A stretch of DNA of 64,000 nucleotides from Phorcus lineatus (Eukaryota > Mollusca > Gastropoda > Trochida > Trochidae). Location: NCBI GenBank assembly GCA_921293015.1, contig OV121084.1:24308960-24372959 (forward strand). Direction: 5' to 3'. The notes under the pieces are model-generated. The model had not been told where the DNA came from. It was given only the letters and a program-made list of their open reading frames with translations, and did no database searches. Position 1 is the first letter of the stretch; each line of letters starts with the position of its first letter. Of this stretch, positions 1-13,764 are shown piece by piece. The position numbers and the translations under genes are program-made.

Positions 1-3000
1 CATTTGTTCCTATTTTTATACATCTTCCCACGGCAAGGTGAAAATAGACTATCCATTGCGGGAAGGAGGGAATATATTCTTTTCGGCCGTGACATTGTGA
101 AGATGACTTCCGTGTGGAATCAACTCCAAAACATCTTCAATCAAGTCACAAAAACTTAAAAGACTAGTATGAGGCGATTGAGGGATTCCTGTGATCAATT
201 TCATTCTCCACATTTGTTTCGATTTATTTCAAAGTACACATTCTTACAAACTGCAATGCTTTTAATGAAGATACTTCAGCAACTGGCCTGCTTTACAATA
301 CTCTGTTGATTTACACACAAACATATCGATAGAAACGTCTAGGAAACAGTAAACATGTTTAATGATACACTTTATACCAGTTTATCGCAGATTACTGCGG
401 CTTTATTACATTGATTGAAGCAGACAATGGCTAAAAACCAGGACCGTCTCTGGCGTATGAGAGCTATGCTTGTCTTATGAGAGGTAATTTTCTCCATCCA
501 AACGAGTTAACGTATAAACTTCGCTTAGCTCCAGACAACGCGTGGTCAGTCTGTTAAGGCGTTAAAACACTCCAACTGGGTGCGCTAAAACTGGGCCTGG
601 AGTTTTTCGATGGTCACTTAATAAGCCCAAAATAATCCAAGTAACACGAGCAGTGTCAGAGCTCAATGAGTATTTACAGTAGATAATGGCGCATGTCGGA
701 TTGCAGGCAAGCAGGGGTCAATTAGTATGTAAGTCAGAGGCTAGCTTCTTACACTTGTATTTAAGAGGCGACAACTTGTGAGGGCGGTCTGTTGATTAGT
801 CGAGAACATCCAAACATCTAAACACTTTCAGAATAATAATTCCAGATCAGATACGTTAGGGCATGTACATTTCTTTCACATGGTAATGAGACCCTCAGCC
901 CGACCTCTGTTTGAATGTTTAGGGAATCTGTGACTGCCTTCATTCCAAAGGTCGTCATGTACTTGGTAAAAACGATCAAATTTATCCATAATGTACATTA
1001 TGAACATGATATTAGACCTGGTGAATAAAATAATATTTTTGTATGAAACGAATCCAAGAGAGTTTATATCCATTCTTTCTCCCTTTATAATTAAATTGAA
1101 GGAAGTTTATTAGTCTGTTACATACTAACCCTCATGTATCAAGGCTTATTGTCGACAGTATGCTTTAACTAATATTTCAGAGAAATAGGGACCATTATAC
1201 TGAATGTGACAGAGTAGCTGATCTTGTGACTTCACGACTACATACTATAATGATACGCTTCTTTAAGTTTGCCGTATGGATATGACACTAAAATATCTTT
1301 TACTGGCGAGTAATACTTATACATCATTACCCGAGAAAATGGGTCATATAACTTTTAAGAGACGAGTATTAATTGGTATAATACCCTGTTAATATGAATA
1401 TGCTACTGTTTATGTTTAACCTTATCGGTAATAACGAGTATGTATTTCAAGGGAGAGGGATTTTACAGAAAGAAAGGAGCAGGAGGGTATTCCTGTTTGT
1501 GAACTGAATCTCTAGAGTAAGGTGTGCCTCCAATCACGTTTAAACTCTTGTACATCAGCATCTGGTAAAAGCACCGACTCTGCAAATAAAGGAGAACATG
1601 GGCTGGTCTTTCCATTCTCACCTTGAAGATAACTTACCTGGCAGGTGTAAAACTCGTTGTGTAAGTCTCATTTAATGTAATACTTCATAAAACGTATACA
1701 TAATTCTTTCTGACGTGACATGTGGCATTACATACCTATACCAACCTCTGAACATATTCTACTTAGTTCATCGTCATGGCAGGTGTGTGTTTGTTGTGTA
1801 GGCACTTTGCACGTACTTCATTCAGTACTGTACAAACACCTGGAATTCATTTGAAATTATTTTCCGAAGGTAACATGGGGCCTAAAATACTTTTAAGACT
1901 GATAACAAAAAAACTTGTGACTTCTCATGATAGAATGTTATACTTTATATATGAAATCAAAACGCGTGATTCTTTAAATATCCTCGATTACAACAGGATC
2001 TTAAAAAAACACAAATTGTGCAAAACATCGACTTTCACGATGATTCACTTTTATGATATAATAATAATTTCATTGATCAAATGACACATATGATAATGAA
2101 AAATGTAAAGCGGTGGTATTTGATACTGAGCAAAATTAGCCACACGGTCAAATGTTGTGCAACTGATGAGTCAAATGATGGGCCGTAATTTGAAGTATCT
2201 GCATGGTTAAGTTTCAACATACAGGACGAATGTAACAAAGACGTCCAGATGCAACTTCAGTTGATCATGTCATCATATAGTATGTAGGTTCCCAATGAAC
2301 AGTAAAAGAGATAAATATTGGTCATCGCTTTGATCCTTAATTCCAAGAATCTGGAGACCTAAAATATTACTGCATGTCGGATCATCGTTATCATACTTTG
2401 ATGTATACATAATCCGATACAAACAAATAAAGTCAGTAATACAACCCAATATGCTCATTTTACCACTATTAAGTTTTATTACTATTAAGTTCAGCAACAA
2501 CTTTATAATGATATTTGGGTAGTGTTAACTTCCTTATCATTTGCAACTATTTGATTATACACAGTATATATGTTAAATCAAATTCGTTAAAACTAGCTGT
2601 AGTATTATAATATTATGTCCAGAAATACGTTATTACATGGATCATTGCACTTAGTTTTAACTAGATGGTATGATAAATTCACATAGTTTTGATAACAGAC
2701 AGATTTTATATATTTTTCTTCGATAATAGTGTTTCTTGTCCTGATTCAAAGATACCATTATAAGTATATCTATAAATGAATACATCTTATGCCGTTATTG
2801 AATGTATTATCATCATGTATATCATCATTTTAGAAATTATGGGCGTTACGTGTTCTACTAAGTTCTTCTTTAATGACTAATGGACTCTTTTGAAAATAAC
2901 ACTCTTTATCATTTTCATGACTGAAAACAACAATAATACAAATCATTAGGCATCTTTCTATAAACATCTGTTGTTAATGTCGATATAACCATATTTGTAC

Positions 3001-3800
3001 TTCCGGGGAAATTTATCGACCTTGACGTTTACGAAAAATTTCAAAGGAGTCTATAGATCACAGTAATGGTTTGCAACATATAGGGCTTAATGGCTTATAC
3101 ATAAAACATCAACGGAATAACGCTAACAAACCATTGTAAACTGGCTTCTATCCTAATCACCGTCCAGCGCAAAATGTTGACCTTATGGCCATATCAGCTT
3201 GAGTCTGTACATATGTTGTTAGTCCGATATTTACACGAACAGAGGTGCAATGAGGCATTTAGCGCCTGAATGGAGAGAAGATGTAAATCAAACAACAAGG
3301 TGGACGTCTGATGTTGGAAGGTGAACCGGGGGTCACTTGTAGATAGTATCTCATACCCCTCTCTGGAGACAAGCTGTATATAGAAGTATCGTGTTAAAAG
3401 CCTCCATTATGTTAGTGTTATTCTAGAAATACTTACATTTCCATACCCATGTTTTATCAGAGTGTAAATCTCAAACAGATTCGGAACTTTGTAAACATGG
3501 CTTATGTTCTTCAACACCACCGGTTACTATGGTCACTGTGGAACTAGCTCGACACTCTTGGAATTCGGTTCACATAGTTAAGTCTTTTCTTAATCATTAT
3601 TTGTCTCCAAGATGAAATATTGTATAAGAACGATGGTGTGATAGTTTCCATATACGTGCATATATGCATCGAATGTACTTATCAAACATAAGACACCTGT
3701 TAGTAACATGTATTTACGCCGAGGTTAAAGAATTCTCGATAGATAAACTTGAAAATGGAAAGAAATTAACGGGTATTTCTAGCTACTGTCCAAATTGTTA
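1..3800. other. Intergenic sequence, nothing recognised
   Basis: This stretch is AT-rich. Its longest frames are 65-102 codons, have no recognisable motif and are of a length expected by chance at this base composition. I see no repeat boundary, RNA gene or splice-bounded exon that I would defend. Confidence 0.5.
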
Positions 3801-4035
3801 ATATGATGATGATAATTATGATGATGATGATGACGACGATGATGCGTTGCTGCTGATTATTATGGTGACTGTTGATGACCAACGACGACGATGATACCGA
3901 AAAAATCGAAAATGATTGTAATAACTGATAATGGTGACGTTTTTACCGATGTCAGTGACAATGAAAATTATAAAAATAAAACTGATGATGACTTTGTTGA
4001 CAATTATGATAACGACGACTACGAACTCAACGTAA
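3801..4035. repeat. Degenerate GAT/GAC trinucleotide microsatellite
   Basis: A core run of GAT triplets drifting into GAC lies at about 3803-3845. Scattered GAT, GAC and AAT triplets continue to about 4025. One strand would read as poly-Asp, but stops and loss of phase within 40 codons argue for an ordinary microsatellite rather than an acidic coding tract. Confidence 0.8.
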
Positions 4036-4738
4036 ATAATGTCTTCTAAGATCGTACATAGTTGTAGATGTGCCTAGAACTCTGTCTTATTGTTTGGCGT
4101 AATTATTCGATAATAGAATAAGTACAAATAGAATATAGAGACAATCGTTGATATTTTATTGTGAGAAAACATTTACGAATAACTTTGATAAAGGTTGATA
4201 ATGTTTATACATGTGTACATGTATTTAGTCCGAAATGTTGGAATAGTTGGAAAACACTGATAGGGCATTTGTTAACATGTTTAATTTGGACGATAAATGA
4301 CAAAAACAGTTCAGGTGGAAATATATACCATATGTTCCGATGTGCGATACTCTTCTTGTGAACAGAGAGGCCACAAAGCAAGGAGATACGCCACGATGTG
4401 GAAATGGGAAGAACAGTAGAAGTAAGAGACGTAGACCTAACACGTCAATCGGTCGTTAATCACCTGGTCTAAGTTTTCTGGCGACAAACCGGATAAGCCC
4501 TTGTGGTCTGTACAGTTAAAACGGAGGGTCAATATATAGGGTTGTTATCATGAACTATATATCTTTTTATGTAGACTTATGTTGTTCAAAGCTGTATATA
4601 TTTTCTTTCTTTTTTCTTTACATGTAGGTACAAATTGATGTTTGGGCTATGTGTGACCTGGTTAACAGTAACATTAGTGTGTATTATAACCATGATATAC
4701 ATAGAAATGAAGAAATGATTTTTTTAATGTTGAAACTA

Positions 4739-5640
4739 ACTTTTTGCTTGACTTCTTGATACTTGCTTGCTGTTCCGGTTCCATAAATCTGAACAGTTGG
4801 CCAGTGTTACATTGCGGTAGATGGTTTTGACGCATATGCCTACAAGGCTATCCCAGACATGTTCCATAGAAGTAAGGTCTGGTAAATGCTGGCAACTCCT
4901 CGAGCTCTCATTGAGAAAGTCTCTTTTATCAGACTCATGATGTGGTCTGGCGTCCTGTACCATAGATCGGAACAAATGCTTTGAGTGATTGAATGACAAG
5001 TGGACCAACACTCTCATCTGTACACCGTTAATAAGTCAGGTTCACCTGAATACGATAAAGAGGAGTCAAGTGATGTAGATTGAAGGCACACAAGGACATG
5101 GCGGCACTCCAGCAAACCGGTTTTGTTCACTAACGTCAACGTCCTGAAAGGGCTCTCCCTGACTTCTGAAAACTTAGCATAGGTTCATGAAACTGCAACG
5201 AGCATCGGAACTTATCTGAAAACATAACCATTGATAGATAACATGTTCCGCATTCTATTTTGTGGTTAGGAAGTAATCGTGGTCTGACATCGGAACGGTG
5301 GTTGTGGATGCAATCGGCACGTAAACCGTTTTTGCACTTACGTCATTCATGGTATTTCTGAACTGCACGCGAAAAGAATTTGCTGTGGTAAACTTTGGCA
5401 AATATAAGTATATATAAATTTTTATATAACGGATATCAGCATGTGATGTCGATAGGGGCCTTCTTGAACGTGACCAAGGTCTCACCCTCCCTCTGTATGG
5501 AACCTCTCCAAAAGTCTATGGATCACAGATGGGGTTTTCTGAAAAGTCGAGCGACCTCACGAATTGTTAAACCCTCATGTATCATCCCAATCGCCCTTGT
5601 TCGGCTATAAACATCAATGAACGTGTCTCTAAGTGCCGTT
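4739..5640 (-). pseudogene. Decayed Tc1/mariner transposase
   Basis: This is a relic of a Tc1-like DDE transposase, the enzyme that cuts and pastes Tc1/mariner DNA elements. Read on the minus strand, the pieces occur in family order. Near 5625-5540 is a helix-turn-helix part containing RAIGMIHEGLTIREVARLF. At 5485-5300 follow a proline/arginine linker, a segment with SHADIRYI and FTTANSF, and then NDVSAKTV. Around 5200-5060 come FSDKFRCSLQFH and HHLTPLYRIQ, which correspond to the usual 'F.DE..F.L' and 'GG.S...RTPL' regions. At 4985-4745 lie QDARPH, DFLNE, the acidic-site context MEHVWDSL, and ANCSDLWN. The frame changes several times, internal stops are present, and the catalytic-site contexts are altered, so it cannot be active. 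I could not place its terminal inverted repeats. Family assignment is from recognised motifs; age is inferred from the decay. Confidence 0.85.
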
Positions 5641-7310
5641 TCTGTATGCTATGCATTGTTGTGTTTGTGTTCTCTTTTCTGCTCAGGCTAATGCTTATGA
5701 TCTCCGCAAAGAGCATTTGGATAAGATATTTGGTTACTGTTACATGTATGCTGCTGAACAAAACCAATATGGAAATCATTGACCTTGAAATAGTTTTGTA
5801 ATGCCAACAATTTTCCTTTATGATATTGTTTAAAATTATTTATGGCCACAATTCCTCACTAAGTGAACAATATCAAAATTTCTGCTCTGATATACTTCTT
5901 TGAAGGGTAGTTGTAATCCTAGTATTGGTAAGTGTTTTTTCAAATACTCAAACCCACGCCCACAAGGTTAGACTAATCAAGCACTGATTGTCCAAACTGT
6001 TGATCCTCTCAACTCCCAAGACCTCGCCTTTATCAATTTTGAATTTATAGATAAGATAGATGGATGCTCAGTTTATTATTGGTGTTATGATAAAGTGTAA
6101 CGAAATTTAATTTTGGCACCGAAGATAATTTATAATTTTTCGGATAAACGGGCAAGGTAGCTAATTGGCATTACAATATGCATTGATCCATTAACGTGAA
6201 AATGCCATACACTGAAAGATAAGGAAAATTTCTTTCTTTTTGTTTATGTTTTGCAAAGAGGTTTTTTCTCAAGACAACATGATTGGTTGTGCAAACTAAA
6301 TGGACACACATTGTAGAGTGATATTTTTTTTAATACAAATACACCTTTGTCAAATCCAAACAATTTAATGTTTCTTTTTTCCCATTTTATAAGTCCATAC
6401 AGTAATCTTCCGAAAAACGGTATCATAAAAATAGTACTCAAGCGTTTAAGGCCCAACTCTTAATTGCTTTTTCATTTTTAATGTTACAAATAAACATGTA
6501 AACATATATATCCAATAATCAATTATTTCATACTTTTGAGAAAATAGTTCAGTTGAGTAGACTTTAAGTGATCCCAGGCTAACAGTTACAGAAGGAAGCA
6601 ATGTGAACTACTGCTTCTAGTCGGATATAAATGACATACAGAATACTAGAGAATGTGATATATGTAGTTCCATAAAGTTACAGTACAAATCGTTAGAAAT
6701 TTAAATATTTTAACGTGTCTCAGTTATGATTCCCTCAGCTCCAAAAACACAACCAAGAGCCACTTTTCGTTTCTTCGTCAAATGACATTTCTCCTTACAA
6801 TAGACAATTGGAACAGTAAAGGATTTAGACTTTCTTTAGCATTTACTCAACATTTAAAAAAACGTATACTGCATTTATGCATTCAAAAATCCAAAAGTAA
6901 TAGAGTCAATAATATTCTAATATTAACTCATTTTGAGCTCTGATATTGATTATATTATCATTACCATTAACACAAATAATGACACTACATTCAGAGATGC
7001 GTTAGACTCGTTATATGCGCTCATGATTTCAAAGTTCTGTAACATCTTTACTCTTTGGTTTAATCAGGGTTTAGTCTCTAAAATAAAAATTTTGGAAATT
7101 TTGAAATATTCAAAATAGAATGATAAACAAGAATACTTTCTGTATCATTTGTCAGTTATTATAAATTGCTACGTAAACATGGATGAAAGTCCCTCATTTT
7201 TTATTATCTAACTGGCGAACTGTCAGGTACGGCAAACTGCATATGACTTATATAAAACTTCATGTTGACACAACTGTATTGGCGGGATATGGCGTAGGAG
7301 GCTCATGCTT
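5641..7310. other. Intergenic sequence, nothing recognised
   Basis: AT-rich DNA with only short, featureless frames. The left flank of the Tc1 relic may extend a little into it, but no inverted terminus was found. Confidence 0.5.
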
Positions 7311-7326
7311 CCGGTCACGTGACCGG
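7311..7326. promoter_or_regulatory. 16-bp perfect palindrome with E-box core
   Basis: CCGGTCACGTGACCGG is fully self-complementary and centred on CACGTG, the core bound by bHLH-type factors in animals. It sits in a locally more GC-rich 180-bp patch (7265-7445). No adjacent gene was recognised, so a regulatory role is speculative; it could equally be part of an unrecognised repeat. Confidence 0.3.
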
Positions 7327-7944
7327 AGATCAGTGGAGTGAGGGTAATTCATATCCTGGAAGTGACAGGGGAGATAACTTCGACTGATTAGCGGATATTT
7401 CTTGTCTGCATAAACCATGTATAACAATAGATCCGTGACCGGCAATAACGTACCAATTTTGTTTCTACAACGATATAATGCAAATAACGTTTAAAGTGAT
7501 TAAACGAAAATGTCATTTAAGAATTTCAATGTGTCATTTATATGAAGTATGAAGTGGCAATCAAGAATTATTCCGTTAAAATAGCTTATGTTTATACCCT
7601 TTACAGCAATCGGGTGTGTGCTATACAAGGAATACCCAATTTGAAACGGACATTTCTTAAATAATGTTTAAAAACTATACAAGGGGGAGAGAAACGTGAC
7701 GTTTAAAGCATAATATTTCCCCCATTGACACATATACAAACTTGTCATGGAAATATATTGGTTATGGTAATTGCGAGTGCTCCATAACCTTGATTTTCTC
7801 CCGACATTAAAACTGACACGACGTCTGCGTGAGCCTCATTTATCAAAGGGACTAACAACACAAGTGGTGTTGTGACTCAAGATAATCCTTGAACTAAAGC
7901 CACACTCGTAGAGCAAATCCCCTTTCCACGGGCTCTCTGCAGTT

Positions 7945-8148
7945 ATGGATGGCCACACCTTGTCGCATTCTGTCATTGTGCTGTGTTCTCAAAGCCTTCT
8001 GATTGTTAGTCTGGCATTTGTTATAAATCATGCAGTGTTAATAGGCAGCTACCAACCTCCTCGGATCAATACATTTGTATCGAGACACATATCTCTACAC
8101 CTGTCGTCTAGATCATCTCTATGCCGGACATCCACTGCATACCTCTAA
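7945..8148 (+). CDS. Possible short ORF with hydrophobic N-terminus
   Basis: A 67-codon frame begins at an ATG and has a hydrophobic stretch at about residues 8-32 (including IVLCSQSLLIVSLAFVINHA), followed by a Ser/Arg-rich tail. That layout resembles a signal anchor or a small secreted peptide, and the segment is slightly more GC-rich than its surroundings. Against it: the length is common by chance in 64 kb of six-frame sequence, no homolog is recognised, and no promoter or polyadenylation signal is convincingly placed. Treat it as an unconfirmed candidate. Confidence 0.15.
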   Translation: MDGHTLSHSVIVLCSQSLLIVSLAFVINHAVLIGSYQPPRINTFVSRHISLHLSSRSSLCRTSTAYL

Positions 8149-8183
8149 CAGCAGTATCTGATCCATGACAACTATTGTTGTTT

Positions 8184-8412
8184 AGGGATCCACGGGTGGG
8201 GGCGCACCCAACCTAAGAGAGTTCTAGATGTTGAGGGTCGTATTTTTTTTATTCATGATAAAAGTATACAAGGAGGCGTTGTGAAGGGAACTAAAATTTA
8301 TTAAAATTTCACACAAATATTAAAACAATTTCAATAATAGTTAAATTGTAATTTTAACAACCATGGGGCGCACCTTACCAGAACGAAAATCTTGTATCCG
8401 TCCCTGATTTTA
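8184..8412. repeat. Probable decayed DNA-transposon relic
   Basis: The block starts with GGATCCACGGGTGGGGGCGC and ends with GGGGCGCACCTTACC followed by ATCTTGTATCCGTCCCTGA. Paired GGGGCGCACC motifs about 170 bp apart, with a terminal 'ATCCGTCCCTGA'-type end, recall dispersed elements seen in marine invertebrate genomes. That recollection is unverified. The interior is AT-rich with no coding potential. Confidence 0.35.
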
Positions 8413-9394
8413 GCGAAAACCCCGACTCACGAATCGACACTCGGTTAAGTTTAGATCATTTGGGATTTGCAGTATTTAATCGTACAAATTTAATCAAGCT
8501 TAACTAATTACTTATCCAAAATAATTTGACATACATAAACGTTTATCACTTCGGGTATGAATCATTTAATATTTGTTCAGGTTAGATAACGGTTTATGCT
8601 AAACCTGAATCAAGTCCATGGTTTAATTCTATTACGATGGGCATATAAATGAAGCTTATCTTTGTGTCTCTAGTTGAAACCATAACACGTTATTTTCGTG
8701 TCCACTGTAGGTAGACTGCGTATGACTTTAAGCTCATTAGGATGAATTGTGGTGTATATAGCCGGTACAGGCCATGTATGAATAAAAGACTGCCAGTGTG
8801 AATCTGATCTTATTTCTATAGACAATTGTGACATTAAAATGTAATGACAGTCTCTCACCATGTAGTAAATTATATAGAAGGTTTTAGTACAGTATTCATA
8901 TATCCCCTTAAAAAAATCCAAATATTTTCAAACATTTATTCATTAAAGGATAAGTTATTTACAGAACGTTATAGTAATTATATTGGTATGGCTGAAATAT
9001 GTGGGAAATTGGCTCACATGTCATTATCATATGAAAATTGATAATTGAAGCGGGACATCTTTGAATAGTTTCATATCTGACAATCGCTTTCAGCACATAC
9101 AGCACATCGCCGATTCATTGACGTCTTTTTATACTGTAAAATATATAATGAACGTGATTATTTTATTTAAGTATCTAGTAAGGCTCATATGTCATGAGCG
9201 GACTGCCAACTGTCAACCTTTTTCTGTGAAATCAACCCTGTAATGATCTCAAACCTTTTACATGTAAGGAAAGAAAACTTACATGGCAAGATCAATGTGG
9301 ATCATTTTGTATTGTAAGTGACATTATATAGAAGCCTTCAAAGCACAAAATGGTCAATGGTCTAGATAATTGGTCTGATGGAAACCAATATAGA
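8413..9394. other. Intergenic sequence, nothing recognised
   Basis: AT-rich DNA with short frames on both strands and no recognised motif. Confidence 0.5.
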
Positions 9395-9780
9395 TGATAT
9401 TATATGAGTGTCCATGACAAATATATTATGTCCACGACACCAGCTGTGCCTAAGTATTAGTATTTCCCGAGCGAGAGCAAGGCATATACTGATATTTAAG
9501 CACGAGTGTCGTTAAAATAGTATGTCATTAGCACGAACATAATATTTTGTTTAATACTGAAGTCGCGAAATCAAAGAAACTAATCAAAATCTGCATCCAA
9601 GCATACGCGGATTACCCGCCGTCGATGCATTTGGAACGCAACGTCATTAGCGATCTGTGACATCAAAGCATTCTTATAGACGTGCCGTGACAATGGAGAG
9701 GTGATATTTGCCCTAGGGCATTGTATGACAAATAGGAACCACGATACGATTGCCCTCATAGGTAATAAATCAATATTTGT
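9395..9780 (+). repeat. Dispersed repeat family D, copy 1
   Basis: The first of three related copies in this window; the others are at 30070-30355 on the minus strand and 47335-47635 on the plus strand. Shared landmarks in order are: GTGTCCATGAC; a CACGAGTGTCG block; AGTATGTCATNRGCACGAA; TCGCGAAATCAAAG; CATTTGGAACGCAACGTCAT; CTGTGACATCAAAG; a CCCTAGGGCAT block; and ATTGCCCTCATAGGTAATAA. There is no open frame, so it is most simply a non-autonomous DNA element. I could not fix its target-site duplication. Confidence 0.7.
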
Positions 9781-12771
9781 ACCAATGTCAACACGTTTTT
9801 GTACAGTTGAAGAATTGGTAGATAATTAAGGTTCTATCAACTTACAAGCGTTTAATTAATTCATTTTCATCCTTTTTTTGGCAATTCTTACAAGTTTCTT
9901 CTCTTTTTTGTTTCTTATACAGCAACACATTTTTCTAGAACCATGTCATTACGAAAACAAAAAGAATGATCCCGCTTTTAAAAATCATGTTGATTAGTTT
10001 TTACAACCAAGATGGAATACTAGTTTCAATGTTGGCTAATAACATGAAAGGCTTATCCATACACACCCTAGTGGCCTCCAAGCAGGTGCAAAACGCATTT
10101 TTGATTCCATCTTTCTGTAGTTCTTTTACTCTTATCAATAATTCATTTTATGATAAAGGTATAATAAATCCACGTTAGTTCTAGTGTACCAAGTAGTTTG
10201 CAAAAGTGTGGATTAGAAACACTTCCTTATCTACAGCTCGTTTAATTATCATAAAACAGTTATACGACATAAATGAACAATGAATATTCAGGTGACATAT
10301 TGCGCCTGATTACAATGGCGACACCTGCAGACGAACGAGGGAAGATAAAGCCATCAATAACCTGGTTTTCTGTCTCTTCACAGCTGTGACATGTTCCCGG
10401 CCAACGTCATACGTGTGGACTGAGAGGCTCTGTGTGCATTTAACACGACATTGATTAAATCGTTGTTTGTCTGGGCAATTACTATTATGTACTGTTGTTC
10501 CGAACAGGTGGTTTTGTATGCTATTCGTGGAACAACTAGTTAACTATTGGTATAAACCTTTGTTATCGTTAGATGTCAAGACTTCTTATTTTTTAATTTC
10601 AAATAACATTTAACTATTTGTATGAAGCTTTATTATCGTAATATATCATTACTGCAACTTCTGAAATTGTTTATCAATATGTGTTCAAATGCAAATCTAG
10701 ATTCTCAGAATTTAGAATAAAAGATTTACATTATGAAATGAAAACATAATCCACTTGCTCGTATGAAAATCAATCTATCATTTTTTCAAAGCATGCTAAC
10801 TAGGTTGATAACTCTATCACAGTTAAATCATTGTAGCCACCAAACATACCTAACTGTCTCATTCGGAAACAGAGGCCAAAGGTCCTTTTGGCCGAAGTAA
10901 CATTTCAACTTACCAAGTTCATGACGAAAAGGGTATGAAATAATAACCTCCAATTGAAGCTAGGTGCGCGATTGGCGATGAAGCGCGCAAAGGGATTCAT
11001 AACCTTATATGACCATGCACAGCAGGACCAGGAGATCAATTCAAGAAAACGTCAGTTCGCCATGTATACACAATGAAATGTATGCAACCACCCAATTTAC
11101 ACCTGATAAAAAGTTTTTGTTAAGATTTATCAACTAACCTAGAACATTGATCTAAAACGAAACCTTTTAAGAGTCATTGAATTGAAGTATAGATATGGGC
11201 CGACAAGGTATGTGTAGACAGAAATGACGGAATCATTCAATAAATGGTTGATAGAGTTGTGCAATGTTAGAGCAATGATATCAGATAAGATAAATGAGAT
11301 TATTTGATGTTTTACAGCTTACAAAAATAACTCATCGTACATGTACATATTGGATTCTATCAAATGAAAGTGAAACAAAACTGTATCTTCATGTCAACAA
11401 ATTGCCTTTGCCTAAAAACTCACGTCAGGTTTCGTTACATGAATACATATCGTCCTTGACATCATAACAAATTAATGTAAGAGTTACGTAAGCAGGAGAA
11501 GTGAGTCCTAAACTAATAAATTTAACCTCGATCAAAATGAATATAAAACAAAATGTCAAAAATACCCGAAGCTTGTTTGGTAAAAGGAAGAAGACAAAGT
11601 TGATCGTCTGATGAAAACACCGGATGATATTCGTCACGATAAATGAAAGACCCCCTCCAAGAAATAATGACTTATATACACACACTAAATTGAGAAATCA
11701 TACTATAAATTCGTGCGCGAACTGTATCTATCCACCATAATGCCACAATGTATCTTGCACTCTAAAAGCTTAACCTTATAGGTGAAGTGTTAAGATTACT
11801 TCGTCCTTTTTAACACCAAGCCACATTGCGAATTTAGGGGAACCTTTGATTTTGTTTATAGCGAGGCTTGAACATTTGTTGTTATATTTCAAGTCGCAAA
11901 AGAAATGATTAGGAGTCTCTGAGATTTCTTCATTTCACACTGATACACCTGATTTGACATTTAACATCTTTTGTTCACTACTGTAGAAAATTAATTACAC
12001 CTTGTTGGAGAAAGTAATGAGAAAAGATCGTAAAAGGTTTGCCAACACTGAATTTTACTGTATCATTAACAGCACTGTTTTATTCGTCTTGACTTGTGAT
12101 GAAACTACTCGATTTCAGGATAAAATAAAAACATTTCATTTTCAATTTTAATCTCTGTCTGCTTAAATCTTAACTGTTTGAATGATGTTTAAGAAGTTTT
12201 GGTAGTCACGAAGTTCAGTTATGTTATGGGTAGTCAACTTCGGTCAGTAGATGCACGGATTTACATAATGCCGAGTAACAAGATTATCACGATTATTTGC
12301 ATAAATTATGATACAGTTTTGACAAGTGCCCATAACCTTTGTTTCTCCTTCACGAGACTATGGATTAGTATACTTGGGAGATGCAGAAGGCCTGTTTCTA
12401 TTCAGTCTCCTACTCCAGTGTTTAATTTCCTGGCTCTATCAGCACAATGGCAATCTGCGTCACACGCCTGTATTTCCCTACTTAGAACTAATTTTAGTCT
12501 CCAGTCCCCTAATACACTGTCGGTCAGCGTTTTCAATGAACGCTGAATTGCCATAGCCTCGGGAACAGTGTATATTGATGTCATAAGCTTGAAGTTATAG
12601 ACAGTCGGAACATATATAGGAGACAGCGGAACCTTAGTATTGTTAGTAAAAACAATCTATCAGGTCATCATGATATTCCCGTTTTCCCAACTGAGTCTCG
12701 AGTGAGTGATATAGCCTTTTTTTGAACATCTCTAGAAAAAGAGAATAGATGTTACCGATTACAACACACTT
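9781..12771. other. Intergenic sequence with one small local duplication
   Basis: No gene was recognised. Around 10540-10600 and 10607-10670 a segment beginning TTAACTATT is repeated in tandem with divergence. A 60-codon minus frame at 12402-12584 has a plausible amino-acid mix, but longer frames on the other strand overlap it and it has no recognised domain, so I leave it uncalled. Confidence 0.4.
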
Positions 12772-13359
12772 TTAACCATCTAAATCATATTCAAACAATA
12801 ATTGAAAATATTTCTACTTTGTTGTTAATATTTCTATCCTATCGTCATTACAAATTGAGATTTTATTTTCGAATTTGAACAACATTTCATGTAAAAGTCC
12901 AGAAGCATACATTTAACGTCTTGGCTTTGCATATCTCACATTGAAAGTAGATTTGTCAAGGTTGTGTTTATTAACTGTCCATGTGATATCATGGTGTTCA
13001 AACGAATTAAGCGTGTAGTGATTACTTCAACTTTGTGTTTGAATGCCTTGTCCTTGTTCAATGTTAGGAGCAGACGAGTTTTTAGTTGAAATATGTTTTC
13101 GATAAAGGCATACACCATGATATCACATCGACAGTTAATAAACACAACCTTGTACTTTCAATGTGAGATAAGACGTTAAATGTATGTTTGTGGACTTTAA
13201 CATAAAATGTTGTTCTCCAACCTTCACTTGGTTTTGTTTAATATTTTATTGTTCACATTCGAAAATAAAATCTCAATTTGTAATGATGATAGGGTAGAAA
13301 TATTATCAACAAAGTAGAAATATTTTCAATTCTTGTTTGAATATGATTTAGATGGTTAA
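12772..13359. mobile_element. Foldback (long inverted-repeat) element
   Basis: The left arm (12772-12997) and right arm (13112-13359) are inverted copies around a 114-bp loop at 12998-13111. The outer tips are TTAACCATC against GATGGTTAA. The inner tips are ATGGTGT against ACACCAT. The arms keep obvious matches throughout, such as GTTGTGTTTATTAACTGTC. The right arm has an extra run of about 28 bp near 13225-13252. There is no coding capacity. It fits a foldback-type or MITE-like element, and single-stranded it would form a stem of more than 200 bp. Confidence 0.85.
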
Positions 13360-13755
13360 CAATAACGAAAAGGTCATCAAAGTCATCAGGTGTGATCGTC
13401 TAGTATTACCCTTTTAATGTATTTTGTATTTCCTAGTGAGTTTAACAAACATAAGGTCTCATCCTCTTGGTTAAACGAGTACTTACGATATTTCATTCTG
13501 TTTAACAAATTCATTCTTGCTTGCAAAGCATTTCTCATTTTGATATTAAACTAACCCAACAAGTGGAACTCTTTGGTTGCTTCTTTCAAACGCTCGTTAA
13601 CAGCATATTTCAATTCCTCAGTATTAACACACTAGATATTAACAGGATATATTTTTCAGATTTTGAAAGGACGCAGAAATTCTGATTGGCTGAATTTGAA
13701 TTTTCCCGTTGTTGATTGCCAATGAATACATAGAGGATATTTGTCTTTTCTTGAT
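13360..13755. other. Spacer between foldback and MULE
   Basis: AT-rich sequence in which I see nothing recognisable. Confidence 0.5.
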
Positions 13756-13764
13756 AAATACATG
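13756..13764. repeat. Left 9-bp target-site duplication of the MULE
   Basis: AAATACATG here is repeated exactly at 17230-17238, immediately outside the inverted termini. Nine bases is the usual duplication length for Mutator-like elements. Confidence 0.75.

Noticed and set aside
3801-4030. Asp-rich reading frame through GAT repeats
   Set aside because: A microsatellite of this type is open in several frames automatically; the frame is lost within 40 codons.
12199-12584. Overlapping plus and minus ORFs of 60-115 codons
   Set aside because: Both strands are open over the same stretch, no domain is recognised, and neither has credible exon borders.
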